Of a stretch of DNA of 58,375 bases, positions 18,635-28,442 are shown one piece after another. Every line of letters starts with the position of its first letter. Positions within the stretch are counted from its first letter, which is position 1. A program made the translations under genes and the position numbers. The notes beneath the pieces are model-generated. The model was not told the DNA's origin. It did no database searches and saw only the letters and a list, made by a program, of their open reading frames with translations. Origin of the DNA: Planctomycetaceae bacterium (GTDB lineage: Bacteria; Planctomycetota; Planctomycetia; Planctomycetales; Planctomycetaceae); assembly GCA_024742875.1 (NCBI GenBank), contig JANSXP010000049.1, forward strand, positions 1 through 58,375, in the 5' to 3' direction.

Positions 18635-19947
18635 ACATTCCACGCTGCCGACAGATTGATCGCCGTATGTTTTTGCGCGGGGCCGGTACGTGCCTGGCGC
18701 TGCCGTGGCTGGAAGCCATGATGCCGCAGGGCGTGGCGGCCGCCTCCACTCCAGCGGTCGCGCCCCGCATGGGCATGTTCTACTTTGGTACTGGCATGAA
18801 CATGCGGCAGTTTTACCCGGAAGGCTTCGGGGCCGACGCGGGTTTGTCGCGGATTCTCTCTCCACTGGAGAAGCACCGGGGCCGCTTTACCGTGCTCTCC
18901 GGCACATGGCTGAACCACGGCGGAGGGCATGACGGCGCCTACCCGTTCGCCACATCCATTGCCCGTGGCGAAAAACAGACAATCTCTCCCGATCAACTGG
19001 CCGCACAGCTGCATGGCCGGCACACCCGGTTTCCGTCGCTGCAGTTCTCTGTCAAACGCGGGACCGGTTTCGGCAGCCAGGCTCTGGCAACCATCTCGTG
19101 GAATCGTCAGGGAGTTCCGCTGGCGGCCGATAACGATCCGCAGGCCATCTTCAATCGCCTGTTTCGCCCGCCCGGCAACCAGGAGCGATCCCGCCAGTCG
19201 GACGAATTTCGACAGCGTGGCAGTGTTCTGGATGCGGTGCTGTCTGATGCAAAGCAACTGCAGGGACGACTTGGCCAGTTTGATCGCCAGCAACTGGACC
19301 AGTACTTCAATTCGATTCGCGAAGTGGAAACCTCTTTGCGACGGGAAATCGACTGGGCCGATCGTCCCCGCCCTACTCCGGATCTGAAGGGGTACGGAGA
19401 CTTTGAGAAGGCCGTCAGTCCCGAAGGCAACGGCAAGTTTGTTTATGACACGTATGCCAAACTGATGTATGACCTGATTGCTCTCGCCTTTCAGACAGAC
19501 TCCACCCGCGTGCTGACGTACGTGGTGCGAACCGAACTGGCGGGCGGCGTGTACCCCGAGTTTGGTGTGTCCAGGGGTTATCACGAGCTGACGCATCACG
19601 GGAACGACCCCCGCAATCTGGAAGAGCTGGCGATGGTCGACACAATCTACATGAAGCACTGGAGCTACTTTTTGGATCGTCTGGCGTCGATTCGCGATGG
19701 TGAAGGCACACTGCTGGACCACACCATGCTGGGCTTTTCCAGTGGCATGGGGATTGGTCACAGCAAAGAGATGCTGCCGACCGTGCTTTCCGGTGGCAGC
19801 GGTTTGGGGATTCGCCATCAAACGCACGTGAAGCTGGCCGATCGCACGCCCCTGTCGTCGTTGTGGCAAACCATGACGCAAAAGATGGGCGTTCCCGTCG
19901 AAGGCGAGTTTCAGGACAGCACCGGGCCGATTGGAGAACTGCTGTGA
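18631..19947 (+). CDS. DUF1552 family exported protein (module 2)
   Basis: 438 residues with a twin-arginine signal (DRRMFLRGAGTCLALPWL). The family's HXXSHH-type motif is clear as YHELTHHGND. Other conserved family stretches are GTWLNHGGGHDGAYPF and LLDHTMLGFSSGMGIGHSK. The ATG overlaps the stop codon of the preceding cytochrome gene (ATGA), and the FGE-domain gene begins in the stop codon of this one, giving a tight three-gene operon. The function is unknown; pairing with an exported cytochrome suggests a periplasmic complex or shared pathway (inference). Confidence 0.9.
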   Translation: MNIPRCRQIDRRMFLRGAGTCLALPWLEAMMPQGVAAASTPAVAPRMGMFYFGTGMNMRQFYPEGFGADAGLSRILSPLEKHRGRFTVLSGTWLNHGGGHDGAYPFATSIARGEKQTISPDQLAAQLHGRHTRFPSLQFSVKRGTGFGSQALATISWNRQGVPLAADNDPQAIFNRLFRPPGNQERSRQSDEFRQRGSVLDAVLSDAKQLQGRLGQFDRQQLDQYFNSIREVETSLRREIDWADRPRPTPDLKGYGDFEKAVSPEGNGKFVYDTYAKLMYDLIALAFQTDSTRVLTYVVRTELAGGVYPEFGVSRGYHELTHHGNDPRNLEELAMVDTIYMKHWSYFLDRLASIRDGEGTLLDHTMLGFSSGMGIGHSKEMLPTVLSGGSGLGIRHQTHVKLADRTPLSSLWQTMTQKMGVPVEGEFQDSTGPIGELL

Positions 19948-21038
19948 TGTCAGCGCGGTTTTGCAGTCTCTGTGCGGTGGCGATCTTTGCCGCGTCGCAG
20001 CCGGGCGTATTGCACAGCGGCGTGGCGTGCGGTGATGAGGGCGTGTCGCCAGCCCCGGCCAATTCTCAGGGCATGGCGTTTGTGCGTGTGCCGGCCGGGG
20101 AGTACGTGCGTGGGTTTGACGGCTCGGATCGCCGCCAGCGGCAGTTTGATCTGGCGCATCAGTTCAGCAACAAGCAGAACTTCAAGACGGAGTCGCCCGC
20201 TCACAGGACGGTCATCACCAGAGCGTTTGACATCGCCACCACCGAAGTCACCGTCGGCCACTTCCGGCAGTTCGTCACGGCGACCGGGTACGAGACAGAC
20301 GCTGAAAGGCAGGGCGGCGCACTGGGCTGTTTTCCGGAAGAGGAAAACTATGTGGACCGCTTCCACAAAAATCCCGACATTACCTGGCAGACTCCCGGTT
20401 TTGTGCAGTCAGATCAGCATCCGGTGGTGTGTGTGAGCTGGAAGGATGCTCAGAAATTCTGTGCGTGGCTGTCAGAAAAAGAGGGGGCCACGTACCGCCT
20501 GCCAACGGAAGCCGAGTGGGAATTCGCCTGTCGCGCAGGAAAGTCGACGTGGTACTCGTGGGGCGAAGATCCGGATGCTGCCTACGATCACGCCAACGTG
20601 GCTGACGGCGCTTTGGAAAGCGCTCAGCCTGGCACCACGCGTTTTCAGCGCGCCGTTCGGCTTGGTCGGCAGGATGGCGATGGCGCTGTTTTCACGGCAA
20701 AAGTTGGCAGCTATCAGCCAAACGCCTGGGGCCTGTACGACACTCACGGAAATGTTTGGGAATGGTGTCAGGATCGCTGGTCGGCCGATCTTTATGAAAG
20801 CTACTTCCACGGTGTCCCGCGGCAGGAGCGATCGGAGGTGGTTGTCCGTGATCCGCTGTTTACCGACCAGACAGATCAGCACAAATACGGCGACTGGCGC
20901 AGTCTGCGGGGGGGCGCGTGGACGTGTGCTCCGGCGGCCGTGCGCTGTTCCATCCGCACTTGCGCTGAGGCTGGAGAATCCAGCGTCTATACGGGATTTC
21001 GGATCGTCCGTGACGTCCGGCCGGCTAATCGTGGATGA
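19947..21038 (+). CDS. Formylglycine-generating-enzyme-like (FGE-sulfatase domain) secreted protein
   Basis: 363 residues with a signal peptide and a full FGE-sulfatase fold: FVRVPAGEYVRG at the start, TTEVTVGHFRQFV, YRLPTEAEWEFACRAG, WGLYDTHGNVWEWCQDRW and a C-terminal RGGAWTCAP...TGFRIVRD. True FGEs oxidise a sulfatase cysteine using two active-site cysteines spaced C-x4-C after the RGG motif. Here the first Cys is in place but the next is six residues later, and the protein is exported, so it is more likely one of the many non-FGE members of the fold. TGATG overlap with the DUF1552 gene makes it the third gene of that operon. Its last 14 bp overlap the convergent LRR gene tail to tail. A separate sulfatase at 26846 has an FGE-type site. 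Confidence 0.82.
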   Translation: MSARFCSLCAVAIFAASQPGVLHSGVACGDEGVSPAPANSQGMAFVRVPAGEYVRGFDGSDRRQRQFDLAHQFSNKQNFKTESPAHRTVITRAFDIATTEVTVGHFRQFVTATGYETDAERQGGALGCFPEEENYVDRFHKNPDITWQTPGFVQSDQHPVVCVSWKDAQKFCAWLSEKEGATYRLPTEAEWEFACRAGKSTWYSWGEDPDAAYDHANVADGALESAQPGTTRFQRAVRLGRQDGDGAVFTAKVGSYQPNAWGLYDTHGNVWEWCQDRWSADLYESYFHGVPRQERSEVVVRDPLFTDQTDQHKYGDWRSLRGGAWTCAPAAVRCSIRTCAEAGESSVYTGFRIVRDVRPANRG

Positions 21039-22533
21039 TGTTGCAGCCCGGCAGCTGCCTGCGCAGTTGTGCGATCTTCTGCCGTGTCAGCGACGGGCAG
21101 TTCTCGATCGTCAGGTATTCCAGCGACGGCAGTTGTGCGACCGTAGACAGGCCCTTGTCGGTGAGTTGCAGGCACCCGCCGAGCGTAAGTTCGCGCAACT
21201 GCGGCAGCGATGTGAGCCGCGCAATCCCCGCGTCAGTGATCTGGGTGCAGTTGTCCAGATAGAGTTGTTCGAGAGTGGACCTGCGGGCAGCGTGTTCCAG
21301 GCCCGCGTCTGTCAGACTGCTGCAGTCAGCAAGATTCAAAGTCTTCAGGTGCGGCATCTCGTCAAGGATTGCCAGTCCCGTGCCGTTCACGCCCGGGAGG
21401 CTCCACAGAGAGAGCTCACGCAGCGCATGCATGTTGCGCAGGTGGGACAGCCCGGCATCGGTGAAGTTGTCGTTGTCACACAGATTGAGGTGTGTCAATC
21501 CAGTGTTGTCTTTCAGGTGCGCCAGTCCGTCGTTGGTCAGTGCGGCGATGGAGCCAATGTTCAGTGACTGCAGTTCGGGCAGGTCGCTCAGAGCTTCGAG
21601 ACTGCGGTCGGTGAGGGCAAGGCAGTAATACAGGTTGAGCGTGCGCAACCGCCGCTTGTCTTTGAGATTGATGACCGCGGCATCTGTCAGCTGAAAGGAT
21701 TCCTTCAGATCCAGCCGTGTCAGCGTGGCGGGCAGCGACAAGTCGGTCCCTTTGAGGGGCCAGTTGAAACCCATCTCCAGCGAATCCAGACTCGTGAGAC
21801 TGGCAAACAGCGGGTTGTAGCCTTCGGCTGTGAGCGTGTAATGCCCAAACAGACCAAGAAACTTCAGTGACTTCAGTTCACGCAGGTGCTTTAGGCCGGC
21901 ATCTGTGAGATCTCGGTTGGCACTCCAGCGGCGGCTGCCGTTGACATTCAGCCAGGTCAGTCGGGTGAGTTTGGCCAGCGGCTCAAGATCGGCGTCTTTG
22001 ATGCCTCCGGCAGAATTGGAGATGTCCAGATGCGTGAGTTGTGTCAGCTGCTGCAGTCCCTCACTGCGAAACCCGCGGATGTCGCGGACTTCCAGTTTTT
22101 GCAGCGCCGGTAACGCGGCCAGCTCGCGAAACGCGGCAGGCAATGAAAGCCGCATCCCGCTGATGTCCACGTGTTTCAGTTTGCTCAGTCTGGCGAGCGA
22201 GCGAAGACCCTCAGGCGTGATCCTGTGGCAGTGAGCCAGACGAAGCCGCTGCAGCTGCCGGAGGCTGGCGACATGCACCAGACCGGCATCGGTAATCCTG
22301 TGGCACCCGGACAGGTCGAGTTCGGTGCGCTGCGTGTCCTGACAGATCGTTGCCAGATCAGCATCGAGCAGTTCAGGGCCCCTGGCGGCGAGCAGGCTGT
22401 CCGCGTCCTGGCCGCACGACAGGCCACACGATGTGATGAGCAGCATGGCCGCGACAAATCCGGGGAAGCCGCAGGTGATGGTCGTCCTGTTGAACTGCGG
22501 CGCCCTGCGGTGGAAAAGTGACGTTTGCTTCAT
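21025..22533 (-). CDS. Exported leucine-rich-repeat protein (cysteine-containing LRR type)
   Basis: 502 residues. A signal segment (GFPGFVAAMLLITSCGLSCG) is followed by about 17 LRRs of the LTDAGLxxLxxLxxLxxLxLxxC kind, the F-box/AMN1-like CC subtype that is abundant in planctomycetes. The ITSC just before the mature part could serve as a lipobox. A protein-binding role outside the cytoplasm is likely. The ATG overlaps the stop of the upstream DUF1552 gene (ATGA), so it is the third gene of module 3. Its 3' end overlaps that of the FGE-domain gene. Confidence 0.82.
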   Translation of the reverse strand: MKQTSLFHRRAPQFNRTTITCGFPGFVAAMLLITSCGLSCGQDADSLLAARGPELLDADLATICQDTQRTELDLSGCHRITDAGLVHVASLRQLQRLRLAHCHRITPEGLRSLARLSKLKHVDISGMRLSLPAAFRELAALPALQKLEVRDIRGFRSEGLQQLTQLTHLDISNSAGGIKDADLEPLAKLTRLTWLNVNGSRRWSANRDLTDAGLKHLRELKSLKFLGLFGHYTLTAEGYNPLFASLTSLDSLEMGFNWPLKGTDLSLPATLTRLDLKESFQLTDAAVINLKDKRRLRTLNLYYCLALTDRSLEALSDLPELQSLNIGSIAALTNDGLAHLKDNTGLTHLNLCDNDNFTDAGLSHLRNMHALRELSLWSLPGVNGTGLAILDEMPHLKTLNLADCSSLTDAGLEHAARRSTLEQLYLDNCTQITDAGIARLTSLPQLRELTLGGCLQLTDKGLSTVAQLPSLEYLTIENCPSLTRQKIAQLRRQLPGCNIIHD

Positions 22534-23882
22534 GCCAGCAACTCGCTCAGGGGGCCGGCCTGGTCTTCTGCTTTGCCCAGCGCCATATCGGGCTGGCCGA
22601 ACAGGTCCTGCGGAAAGCCGGCCAGGTGGCACAGCGTCGTGAACCAGTTGCAGATGGTGTGTTTGTGACCGGGGCGACCGTACTGCGGATACGCAAGGTA
22701 ACGGCCGTTTGACTTCAGGCGTTCTCCCAGATTGCCCAGCACAAACATCGGCCAGTCAAAACCGTGGGAGTGATGGCGGGCCGCGTTGTCGCTGGTGTAA
22801 ACGATGATTGTGTTGTCGAGCATCGTACCGTTGCCTTCCGGGACGGCCTTCAGCTTCGCCGCCATGCCGGCAATGAGCTCGATGTGGAACGTGCGAATGG
22901 CATCGCGGCAGTCCTGGGCCGACAGCGTGGCGTAGCCTGCCCCGTGACCGATCGCATGAACATTGTTGCCAATGCCAATGCCGCTGTAGACGGAATCCAG
23001 GCCGTCCGCGTGAACCGTGACCACATTGGTCAGGCCGCTGATGAGCGCGGCACTGGCCATGTCGAAGTGGGCCTCCAGATGGTGGGTGGAAAATCGGGAT
23101 GTGTACTTGTCATCCAGATCGGGCGCGTTTTCCTTCAGGGCGGACTGCATGGAAATCAGTTTCACCCGACGGTCGCGCAGCGCCTCAAACCCACTCAGGT
23201 AGTGTCCCAGTTTTTCCTGTTCGGCCGCCGGAAGATCGCGCTGCAGTTTGCGGATGTCGGCCGACATCGCGTCCAGCACGTTGCCTGTGCGGGTGTATTT
23301 TTTCTGCAGGTCGCCCCCTTCCAGAATGCTGCCGAACAGATTTTCAAACGCCCCCATGGGGTTCTGCTGAAAGGGAAGCTGCTGGCCCCGGCCTCTGGCG
23401 GAGATGGCGGGGAAGGTCACCCGCTGGCCGCCTTCTCCCATTTTGAATCCAATGTGATTGAACACGGCAGGCAGGCTCTCGGACAGATGTCCGTCAATTG
23501 TGGCGAACAGTGGCGGTGCATGGGCCGACGCTTTGTAGCCGCCCAGAGCGCCATAAAACGCGCTGTGGCCGGACAGTGTCATCTTTCCGCTGAGCCCCTG
23601 AATGATGGTCAGTCGGTCTTTGAATGGTTCCAGGGACGTCAGGCTGTCCGGCAGTCGGCGTCCCTGCAGCGACTCATCAACCAGCGTGTCGCCACCGTGC
23701 GTCAGGCCTTCAGGATTGAGGTACTCTCCCTGCAGTCCGCTGCTTTTGACCACAAAAACAAATCGTTTGGGAAGCTGTTGCTGCTGCTCGGCCTGAAGTC
23801 TCTGCAGAAACGGAGTCAGCGCGGTGGCTCCGGCAGCCAGTGTGATGCGTTTGAGTGCGCCGCGGCGATCGAGTGAATTCAT
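22530..23882 (-). CDS. DUF1552 family exported protein (module 3)
   Basis: 450 residues with a twin-arginine-like start (LDRRGALKRITLAAGATAL). Family stretches include LSGHSAFYGALGGYK, GTMLDNTIIVYTSDNAARHH and NWFTTLCHLAG. The HXXSHH motif region reads VHAIGHGAG, so the classical motif is degenerate and this member may differ in metal or ligand binding. It starts 5 bp after the cytochrome-like gene ends and overlaps the LRR gene by 4 bp, so the three are a leftward operon. It is clearly diverged from the other two DUF1552 proteins here, which argues against recent duplication. Confidence 0.87.
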   Translation of the reverse strand: MNSLDRRGALKRITLAAGATALTPFLQRLQAEQQQQLPKRFVFVVKSSGLQGEYLNPEGLTHGGDTLVDESLQGRRLPDSLTSLEPFKDRLTIIQGLSGKMTLSGHSAFYGALGGYKASAHAPPLFATIDGHLSESLPAVFNHIGFKMGEGGQRVTFPAISARGRGQQLPFQQNPMGAFENLFGSILEGGDLQKKYTRTGNVLDAMSADIRKLQRDLPAAEQEKLGHYLSGFEALRDRRVKLISMQSALKENAPDLDDKYTSRFSTHHLEAHFDMASAALISGLTNVVTVHADGLDSVYSGIGIGNNVHAIGHGAGYATLSAQDCRDAIRTFHIELIAGMAAKLKAVPEGNGTMLDNTIIVYTSDNAARHHSHGFDWPMFVLGNLGERLKSNGRYLAYPQYGRPGHKHTICNWFTTLCHLAGFPQDLFGQPDMALGKAEDQAGPLSELLA

Positions 23883-23887
23883 CGCAC

Positions 23888-26311
23888 TTACTTTCGGTAA
23901 AGGAACGAGTCAGACGTCAGCAGGCTGACCAGGAGTTCATGAAAGCTGCCGCCGCTTTCCACGTAGGCCTTGTCCATGGCAATCAGGGTTCGTGAGTCGC
24001 TGAGCATTTCATTGCGTCCCATCCAGAATCGGAACACATGTCGAATGAAACTTTGCCGCACGCGGTCTGATCGGGCAAGGCGTTCCATCATGTCCCGTAC
24101 GTTCGTCACATCGCCGTCCACGTCCGGTTCGCCGGTGTGGGTAATGGCCCCGCTGGTATCAACGGGTTTGTCCTGTTCGGTCGATCGCCAGCGGCCCACA
24201 TGATTGAAGGCTTCAAACGGCATGCCCAGCGGATTCATCTTCCTGTGACAGCGCCAGCATTCGTCGGCGTGCACCACGCGGAACCGTTCACGCAGGGTGG
24301 CGTGTTCGTCTTCCGGGATCTGGGCGTCCACATTGATGGGGACATCCATCACGACACCAGCCAGCAGTTTTTCACGAATCCATTTTCCCCGTCGCACGGG
24401 GTCGTTGTCAAAATTGCCGCTGTGCGCAATCAGCCAGCTGGGCTGGGTGAGGATGCCGCACCGCTGATCCTGCGGCGTACGAAACACCATGCCGTTTTTT
24501 CGCACCAGCGGATCCGGATGGCCGTCTTTGTCATAAGCCATGGTGACAGGATCAAGGTTGTAGCACTGCAGGTGATGCTTCTGCCGATATTTGTCGGGAC
24601 CTCCCCCGCGGCGAATCTGCTCGGCGTCGTTCCTGCCATTCCAGTAGGCGGCCACAATTTTGTCGGTCGTCAGCAAGCGGTACAGAACGTCTTTGTCTTC
24701 CAGCAGCAGGTGCCTGATCAGGCTGTCGGTATCATAAATCAGCTTCATCGCGGTGCCCGAATCGAACTGCGCAAAGCCGTCCTGCCCGACAAAGCGGTCG
24801 GTGTCCTTGAACACCTCTTGGGCCTTGTAGTAACCAAAGTACTCGCGAAAGAACTGCAGGATGCGGGGGTTTGAGGCACTCAGGTAGGTGCGGTTGTGGC
24901 TGGTGTGCCAGTCACGCTGCCGGGTGTCGAGCATTTTTCGAACGGCGCGTTCCACGTCGGCCCGCGTCTGCAGTCTGCCGGCCTTCATCTCCATCACCAG
25001 CGAGCTGTGTCGTGATTCCCAGGCCGGCCGCGGAGTCGTCATGGTGCGTTTGATGGGAGCTTCGCTGTTTTTCGTGTAGACGTCGACAGTCTCGATTTCG
25101 TCCACTCCAAACGCCGGCTTGTTGTGAAAGGCATAGTGAACTGCGGCGGCCAGTTCCTGTGGTGACAGAAAACGCCGACCGTGTTCGTCCGGTTCGCCCA
25201 GCCCCAGCTCCATGCGATAAACGAATTCGGGGGTCAGCGTGATATAAATGAGTACCGCCTGCAGTGCCATCCGGTTGCCCAGCTCCGCGTTCTTACTGAA
25301 GACGTTCGTCCAGTAGCTGTCGTATTCTTCCGGGCGAGGTGCGCGTCGCAGGAACAGGGTGAATGCGACATCCAGAGCTTCCTGAAACTGTTCCCGCGTG
25401 ATCGTCCTTTCCGTGCGGACGATCTGCTGGAAAATCACGGGCACCCGACCGCGGTACTCGCTGGTGGTGGTGGTGACGCCGCCGACAAACATGGCTTCGT
25501 TGTTGCCCGTGCGGCTGCCCTTGTTTTTGATCTGAGTGACGATCCGAACTTTCTGGCCGTCGGTAAGAATCTGGGCCATCGTTTCGGCATTGACCAGCAG
25601 AGCTTCCAGGGAAGACTGATCGGCCACGATGGACGCATAGTCTGTGAAGCCCGAGGCGTGGTGCACGAATTCGAAAAACGGATTGGCGTACTTCCGGTCG
25701 GCGAAGTAACGCGTCGCCAACCGCTTGCCTTTGTGGGGCCCCCGCTGAATTTCGTGGTTGCCGGTGCCCCCAATCTTGACGCTGTACCACGGGGCGCGGC
25801 CATAGGCACTGCCCCAGATGGCGTCGTAGATGATGGGCCGCTGGCGCCACAGTCGTGCGGGCGTGTACGGCATTTCAGTTACGCTGCCGTCAAACAGCGA
25901 CTCATGATCAACATAGTTGCCGTACTGCGGCAGCAGAAGTTTGCTGTCCAGACCGAAGCCTCGTCCGACCTGCATCAGGCTTTCGTCGACAGTCTGCAGA
26001 AACGCGTCTCGTTCCCGCGCCTCAGGCTGCTCGGATTGTTCCGGAGGCATTTCGCGAAACTGCACCTGCGCGTAGATCCGGTTCCACAACCGGGCCGTCT
26101 GATCGTCCGACATGTCATGTCCGATGCCTTCCAGCGACACGCCACCCGCCGGCTCGTCGGCGCTGTGGCAGTCTGTGCAGTGCCGGGACAAAAACTGTTC
26201 GGTCGCCTGAGGGGGCGAGGATGCCGCGGCCGTCAACTCCTGAGCGTCCGCCTGGCACCACAACACCAGCACGACCAACCGGACTCCAAACGTTGATTTC
26301 AGTTCCGTCAC
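23888..26311 (-). CDS. Planctomycete cytochrome c protein, divergent DUF1592/DUF1588-type (module 3)
   Basis: 807 residues: signal peptide (VRLVVLVLWCQADAQ), N-terminal haem site RHCTDCHSADEPAGG, REMPPEQ, and a C-terminal second haem site (DECWRCHRKMNPLGMP) followed by a DUF1585-like end (FRFWMGRNEML, LLVSLLTSDSFLYRK). The central part differs strongly from the other two cytochrome proteins; it holds QPSWLIAHSGNFDNDPVRRGKW, matching the DUF1588 position. It heads the operon cytochrome-DUF1552-LRR. An exported redox role is inferred from the two CxxCH sites. Confidence 0.83.
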   Translation of the reverse strand: MTELKSTFGVRLVVLVLWCQADAQELTAAASSPPQATEQFLSRHCTDCHSADEPAGGVSLEGIGHDMSDDQTARLWNRIYAQVQFREMPPEQSEQPEARERDAFLQTVDESLMQVGRGFGLDSKLLLPQYGNYVDHESLFDGSVTEMPYTPARLWRQRPIIYDAIWGSAYGRAPWYSVKIGGTGNHEIQRGPHKGKRLATRYFADRKYANPFFEFVHHASGFTDYASIVADQSSLEALLVNAETMAQILTDGQKVRIVTQIKNKGSRTGNNEAMFVGGVTTTTSEYRGRVPVIFQQIVRTERTITREQFQEALDVAFTLFLRRAPRPEEYDSYWTNVFSKNAELGNRMALQAVLIYITLTPEFVYRMELGLGEPDEHGRRFLSPQELAAAVHYAFHNKPAFGVDEIETVDVYTKNSEAPIKRTMTTPRPAWESRHSSLVMEMKAGRLQTRADVERAVRKMLDTRQRDWHTSHNRTYLSASNPRILQFFREYFGYYKAQEVFKDTDRFVGQDGFAQFDSGTAMKLIYDTDSLIRHLLLEDKDVLYRLLTTDKIVAAYWNGRNDAEQIRRGGGPDKYRQKHHLQCYNLDPVTMAYDKDGHPDPLVRKNGMVFRTPQDQRCGILTQPSWLIAHSGNFDNDPVRRGKWIREKLLAGVVMDVPINVDAQIPEDEHATLRERFRVVHADECWRCHRKMNPLGMPFEAFNHVGRWRSTEQDKPVDTSGAITHTGEPDVDGDVTNVRDMMERLARSDRVRQSFIRHVFRFWMGRNEMLSDSRTLIAMDKAYVESGGSFHELLVSLLTSDSFLYRK

Positions 26312-26845
26312 GTCATTCCTGCTGTCTGCACCCCTGGGGAATCAGCAGAGCTGTGTGGCATCATCCTGTCGCCGCCTGCCATTGTTGGTCTGCGGTGATT
26401 GGACTGCTGATGCTGGACTGCCGATGCTGGTCTGCCGCCGGCTTCTTCGTGTGTGGAAGTCCGGCGGCCGCGGCGGCCACAATCACGCCTGCTGCAGTGA
26501 GCTCCAGTTTAGCAAGCGGATGAGACAATCCGTCGTTCAGTTGTCAAAAAAGATGTCGCCACCTGACTTGTCGTCAGTCCCGATGCCGGGGATGAGGCGA
26601 TGCCCTGCCGGGCATGTCTGCCGTAAAGCGGCCGCCCCGCCCCTGAAGGATCAGCGTTGAGTGTCAACGGCGCTGTGCGCGATCAGCGCGGTGCGCCTCA
26701 ACAACTGTGCGCCACCATTGCGTTTGGTGCCCGGCGGCGCACAGGTTTGCGCAGGCTGAGCTGTGTGCGTTTGTTGCCCGAATGGGAGCGTGTAGACTTT
26801 CAGGCAGGTGATCTGGTGTCTGACTGAGAGAGGGGCCGTGGGCGA
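26312..26845. other. Intergenic region, divergent promoters
   Basis: The region separates the leftward module 3 from the rightward sulfatase. No gene is seen. It contains a small perfect hairpin (ATGCCC/GGGCAT, 26600-26615) and two imperfect copies of a GATGCTGGNCTGCC unit around 26408-26435. Confidence 0.4.
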
Positions 26846-28345
26846 ATGAGATATCTGCTTCCCGCACTTTTGATGCTGATTCCAACGGCTGTTGCTGCCG
26901 CTGATCGGCCCAGTCTTCTGTTTTTTCTGGTGGATGATATGGGAGTCGGCGATACGTCGGTTCCGTTTCTGTACAGCGGCGACAGCCCGCAGAAGATTCC
27001 ACTGAACGAGCTCTATCGCACGCCCAATATGGAGAAACTCGCGGCGACAGGGCGTCGATTCACCAACGCCTGTTCTTACTCGGTGTGTTCACCGACGCGC
27101 GTCAGCATTATGACCGGACAGGCCGCACCACGGCATCGCGTCACAACGTGGACGCACCCCAAACAGTCATCCGTGGACACGGGGCTTGTCAAAACGAAGA
27201 CCGTCAAAAGTCCCAACGGGTGGCGTGTTGCGGGGGTCGACAGGTCACTGCCGCTGCTGCCGCGTCTGATGAAGCAGGCCGGCTATCGGACGCTGTTTGC
27301 CGGAAAAGCACATTTTGGCCCCGATGACACGCCATCCGGCAACCCGATGAACCTGGGCTTCGACTGCAACATTGCGGGCTTTGGCGGCGGTGGGCCTGGC
27401 AGCTACTGGGGCACGTACAATTATTCGGCCAACCATCGCACGGGGGCGCACGTGTGGGATGTGCCGGGGCTGGAAAAGTACCATGGCACAGACACCTTTC
27501 TGACCGAGGCCATCACTCTCGAAATGAATCAGGCGATCGAGGAGGCGGTCAACGCCCAGGAGCCGTTCTTTGCCTACATGAGTCACTATGCCGTCCATGC
27601 GCCATGGCAGTATCCGGACGCCCGATTTCAGAACCACTACCCGCAGCTGAAAGGGGACGGTCTGGCGTTTGCGACGCTGGTGGAAGGCATGGACAAATCG
27701 CTGGGCGACATGCTGGACAAACTCCGAGAACTGGGAGTGGCCGAAGAAACGCTCGTGATCTTCTTTTCTGACAACGGCAGCGCGTGGTCGGCCGATGGAC
27801 CGTACAGGGACAAAAAGGGATCACGTTTTGAAGGAGGCGTGCGAGTGCCGCTGATTGTGTCCTGGGCACAGCCCAATCCTCAGCACCCGCTCCAGGCGAA
27901 ATTCCCCATTCCTGCCAATTCTGTGGAGCACGACATCGTCACCTGCGTGGACATGATGCCCACACTGTTGAAGCTGGCCGGCGCGAACATTCCCACCAAC
28001 GCCGTCATTGATGGTCACGACATCAGCCCCTATTTCACGGGCACACCTGGGACGCATCGGCCACAGGAATTCCTGACTCATTTTCCGCATCGCCATCGCA
28101 ACACACTGTTCTCCACGTACCGACAGGAGGACTGGAAGATTGTCTACAGCTATGCGTCTGCCCAGTGGGAGCTGTACAACCTGGTGGATGATCCGTTCGA
28201 ACGCCGCAACGTTGTCAAAGACCATCCTGATCGGGCCCGGAGTCTTGCCTGGCAGATGGTGCAGCAACTCGATGCCCAAAGCGCCACGTATCCACAGCGG
28301 ATCAGCGACGGCCAGCCAGTGAAACCTGAGATCGACAGGCTCTAG
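26846..28345 (+). CDS. Secreted type I sulfatase
   Basis: 499 residues with a signal peptide (YLLPALLMLIPTAVAAAD). The sulfatase signature CSPTR places the formylglycine cysteine at C81. Metal and active-site residues are visible: D30-D31 (LVDDMG), K154 (GKAHFG), H251 (SHYAVHAPW) and D309-N310 (FFSDNGS). It should hydrolyse sulfate esters, probably of sulfated glycans, outside the cytoplasm. The C-x-P-x-R site needs maturation by an FGE; the FGE-like protein at 19947 lacks the canonical cysteine spacing, so maturation probably relies on another enzyme. No operon partner is close; five tandem repeats follow the stop. Confidence 0.93.
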   Translation: MRYLLPALLMLIPTAVAAADRPSLLFFLVDDMGVGDTSVPFLYSGDSPQKIPLNELYRTPNMEKLAATGRRFTNACSYSVCSPTRVSIMTGQAAPRHRVTTWTHPKQSSVDTGLVKTKTVKSPNGWRVAGVDRSLPLLPRLMKQAGYRTLFAGKAHFGPDDTPSGNPMNLGFDCNIAGFGGGGPGSYWGTYNYSANHRTGAHVWDVPGLEKYHGTDTFLTEAITLEMNQAIEEAVNAQEPFFAYMSHYAVHAPWQYPDARFQNHYPQLKGDGLAFATLVEGMDKSLGDMLDKLRELGVAEETLVIFFSDNGSAWSADGPYRDKKGSRFEGGVRVPLIVSWAQPNPQHPLQAKFPIPANSVEHDIVTCVDMMPTLLKLAGANIPTNAVIDGHDISPYFTGTPGTHRPQEFLTHFPHRHRNTLFSTYRQEDWKIVYSYASAQWELYNLVDDPFERRNVVKDHPDRARSLAWQMVQQLDAQSATYPQRISDGQPVKPEIDRL

Positions 28346-28361
28346 CGGGCCTGTCGTCCGG

Positions 28362-28442
28362 CTGAGGGGCCCGCTGACTGAAGGGCCCGCTGACTGAGGG
28401 GCTCGCCTGCTGAAGGGGCCCGCTGGCTGAAGGGCCCGCTGA
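28362..28442 (+). repeat. Five tandem 16-17-bp repeats (CTGAAGGGCCCGCTGA)
   Basis: Five units at 28362, 28378, 28394, 28410 and 28427 share the form CTGARGGGCCCGCTGA, with the third most diverged. Four contain the palindrome GGGCCC. They lie 16 bp after the sulfatase stop and before the glycosyltransferase. They could act as a transcription end or a barrier, or be neutral minisatellite DNA. Confidence 0.85.

Noticed and set aside
18286-19881. A 531-codon frame antisense to the second DUF1552 gene
   Set aside because: The plus-strand frame has a clear family match, twin-arginine signal and operon overlaps; the antisense frame has none.
19947-21038. Calling the FGE-domain protein a true formylglycine-generating enzyme for the sulfatase at 26846
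   Set aside because: The second active-site cysteine is not at C-x4-C spacing, and the protein is exported in an operon with DUF1552.
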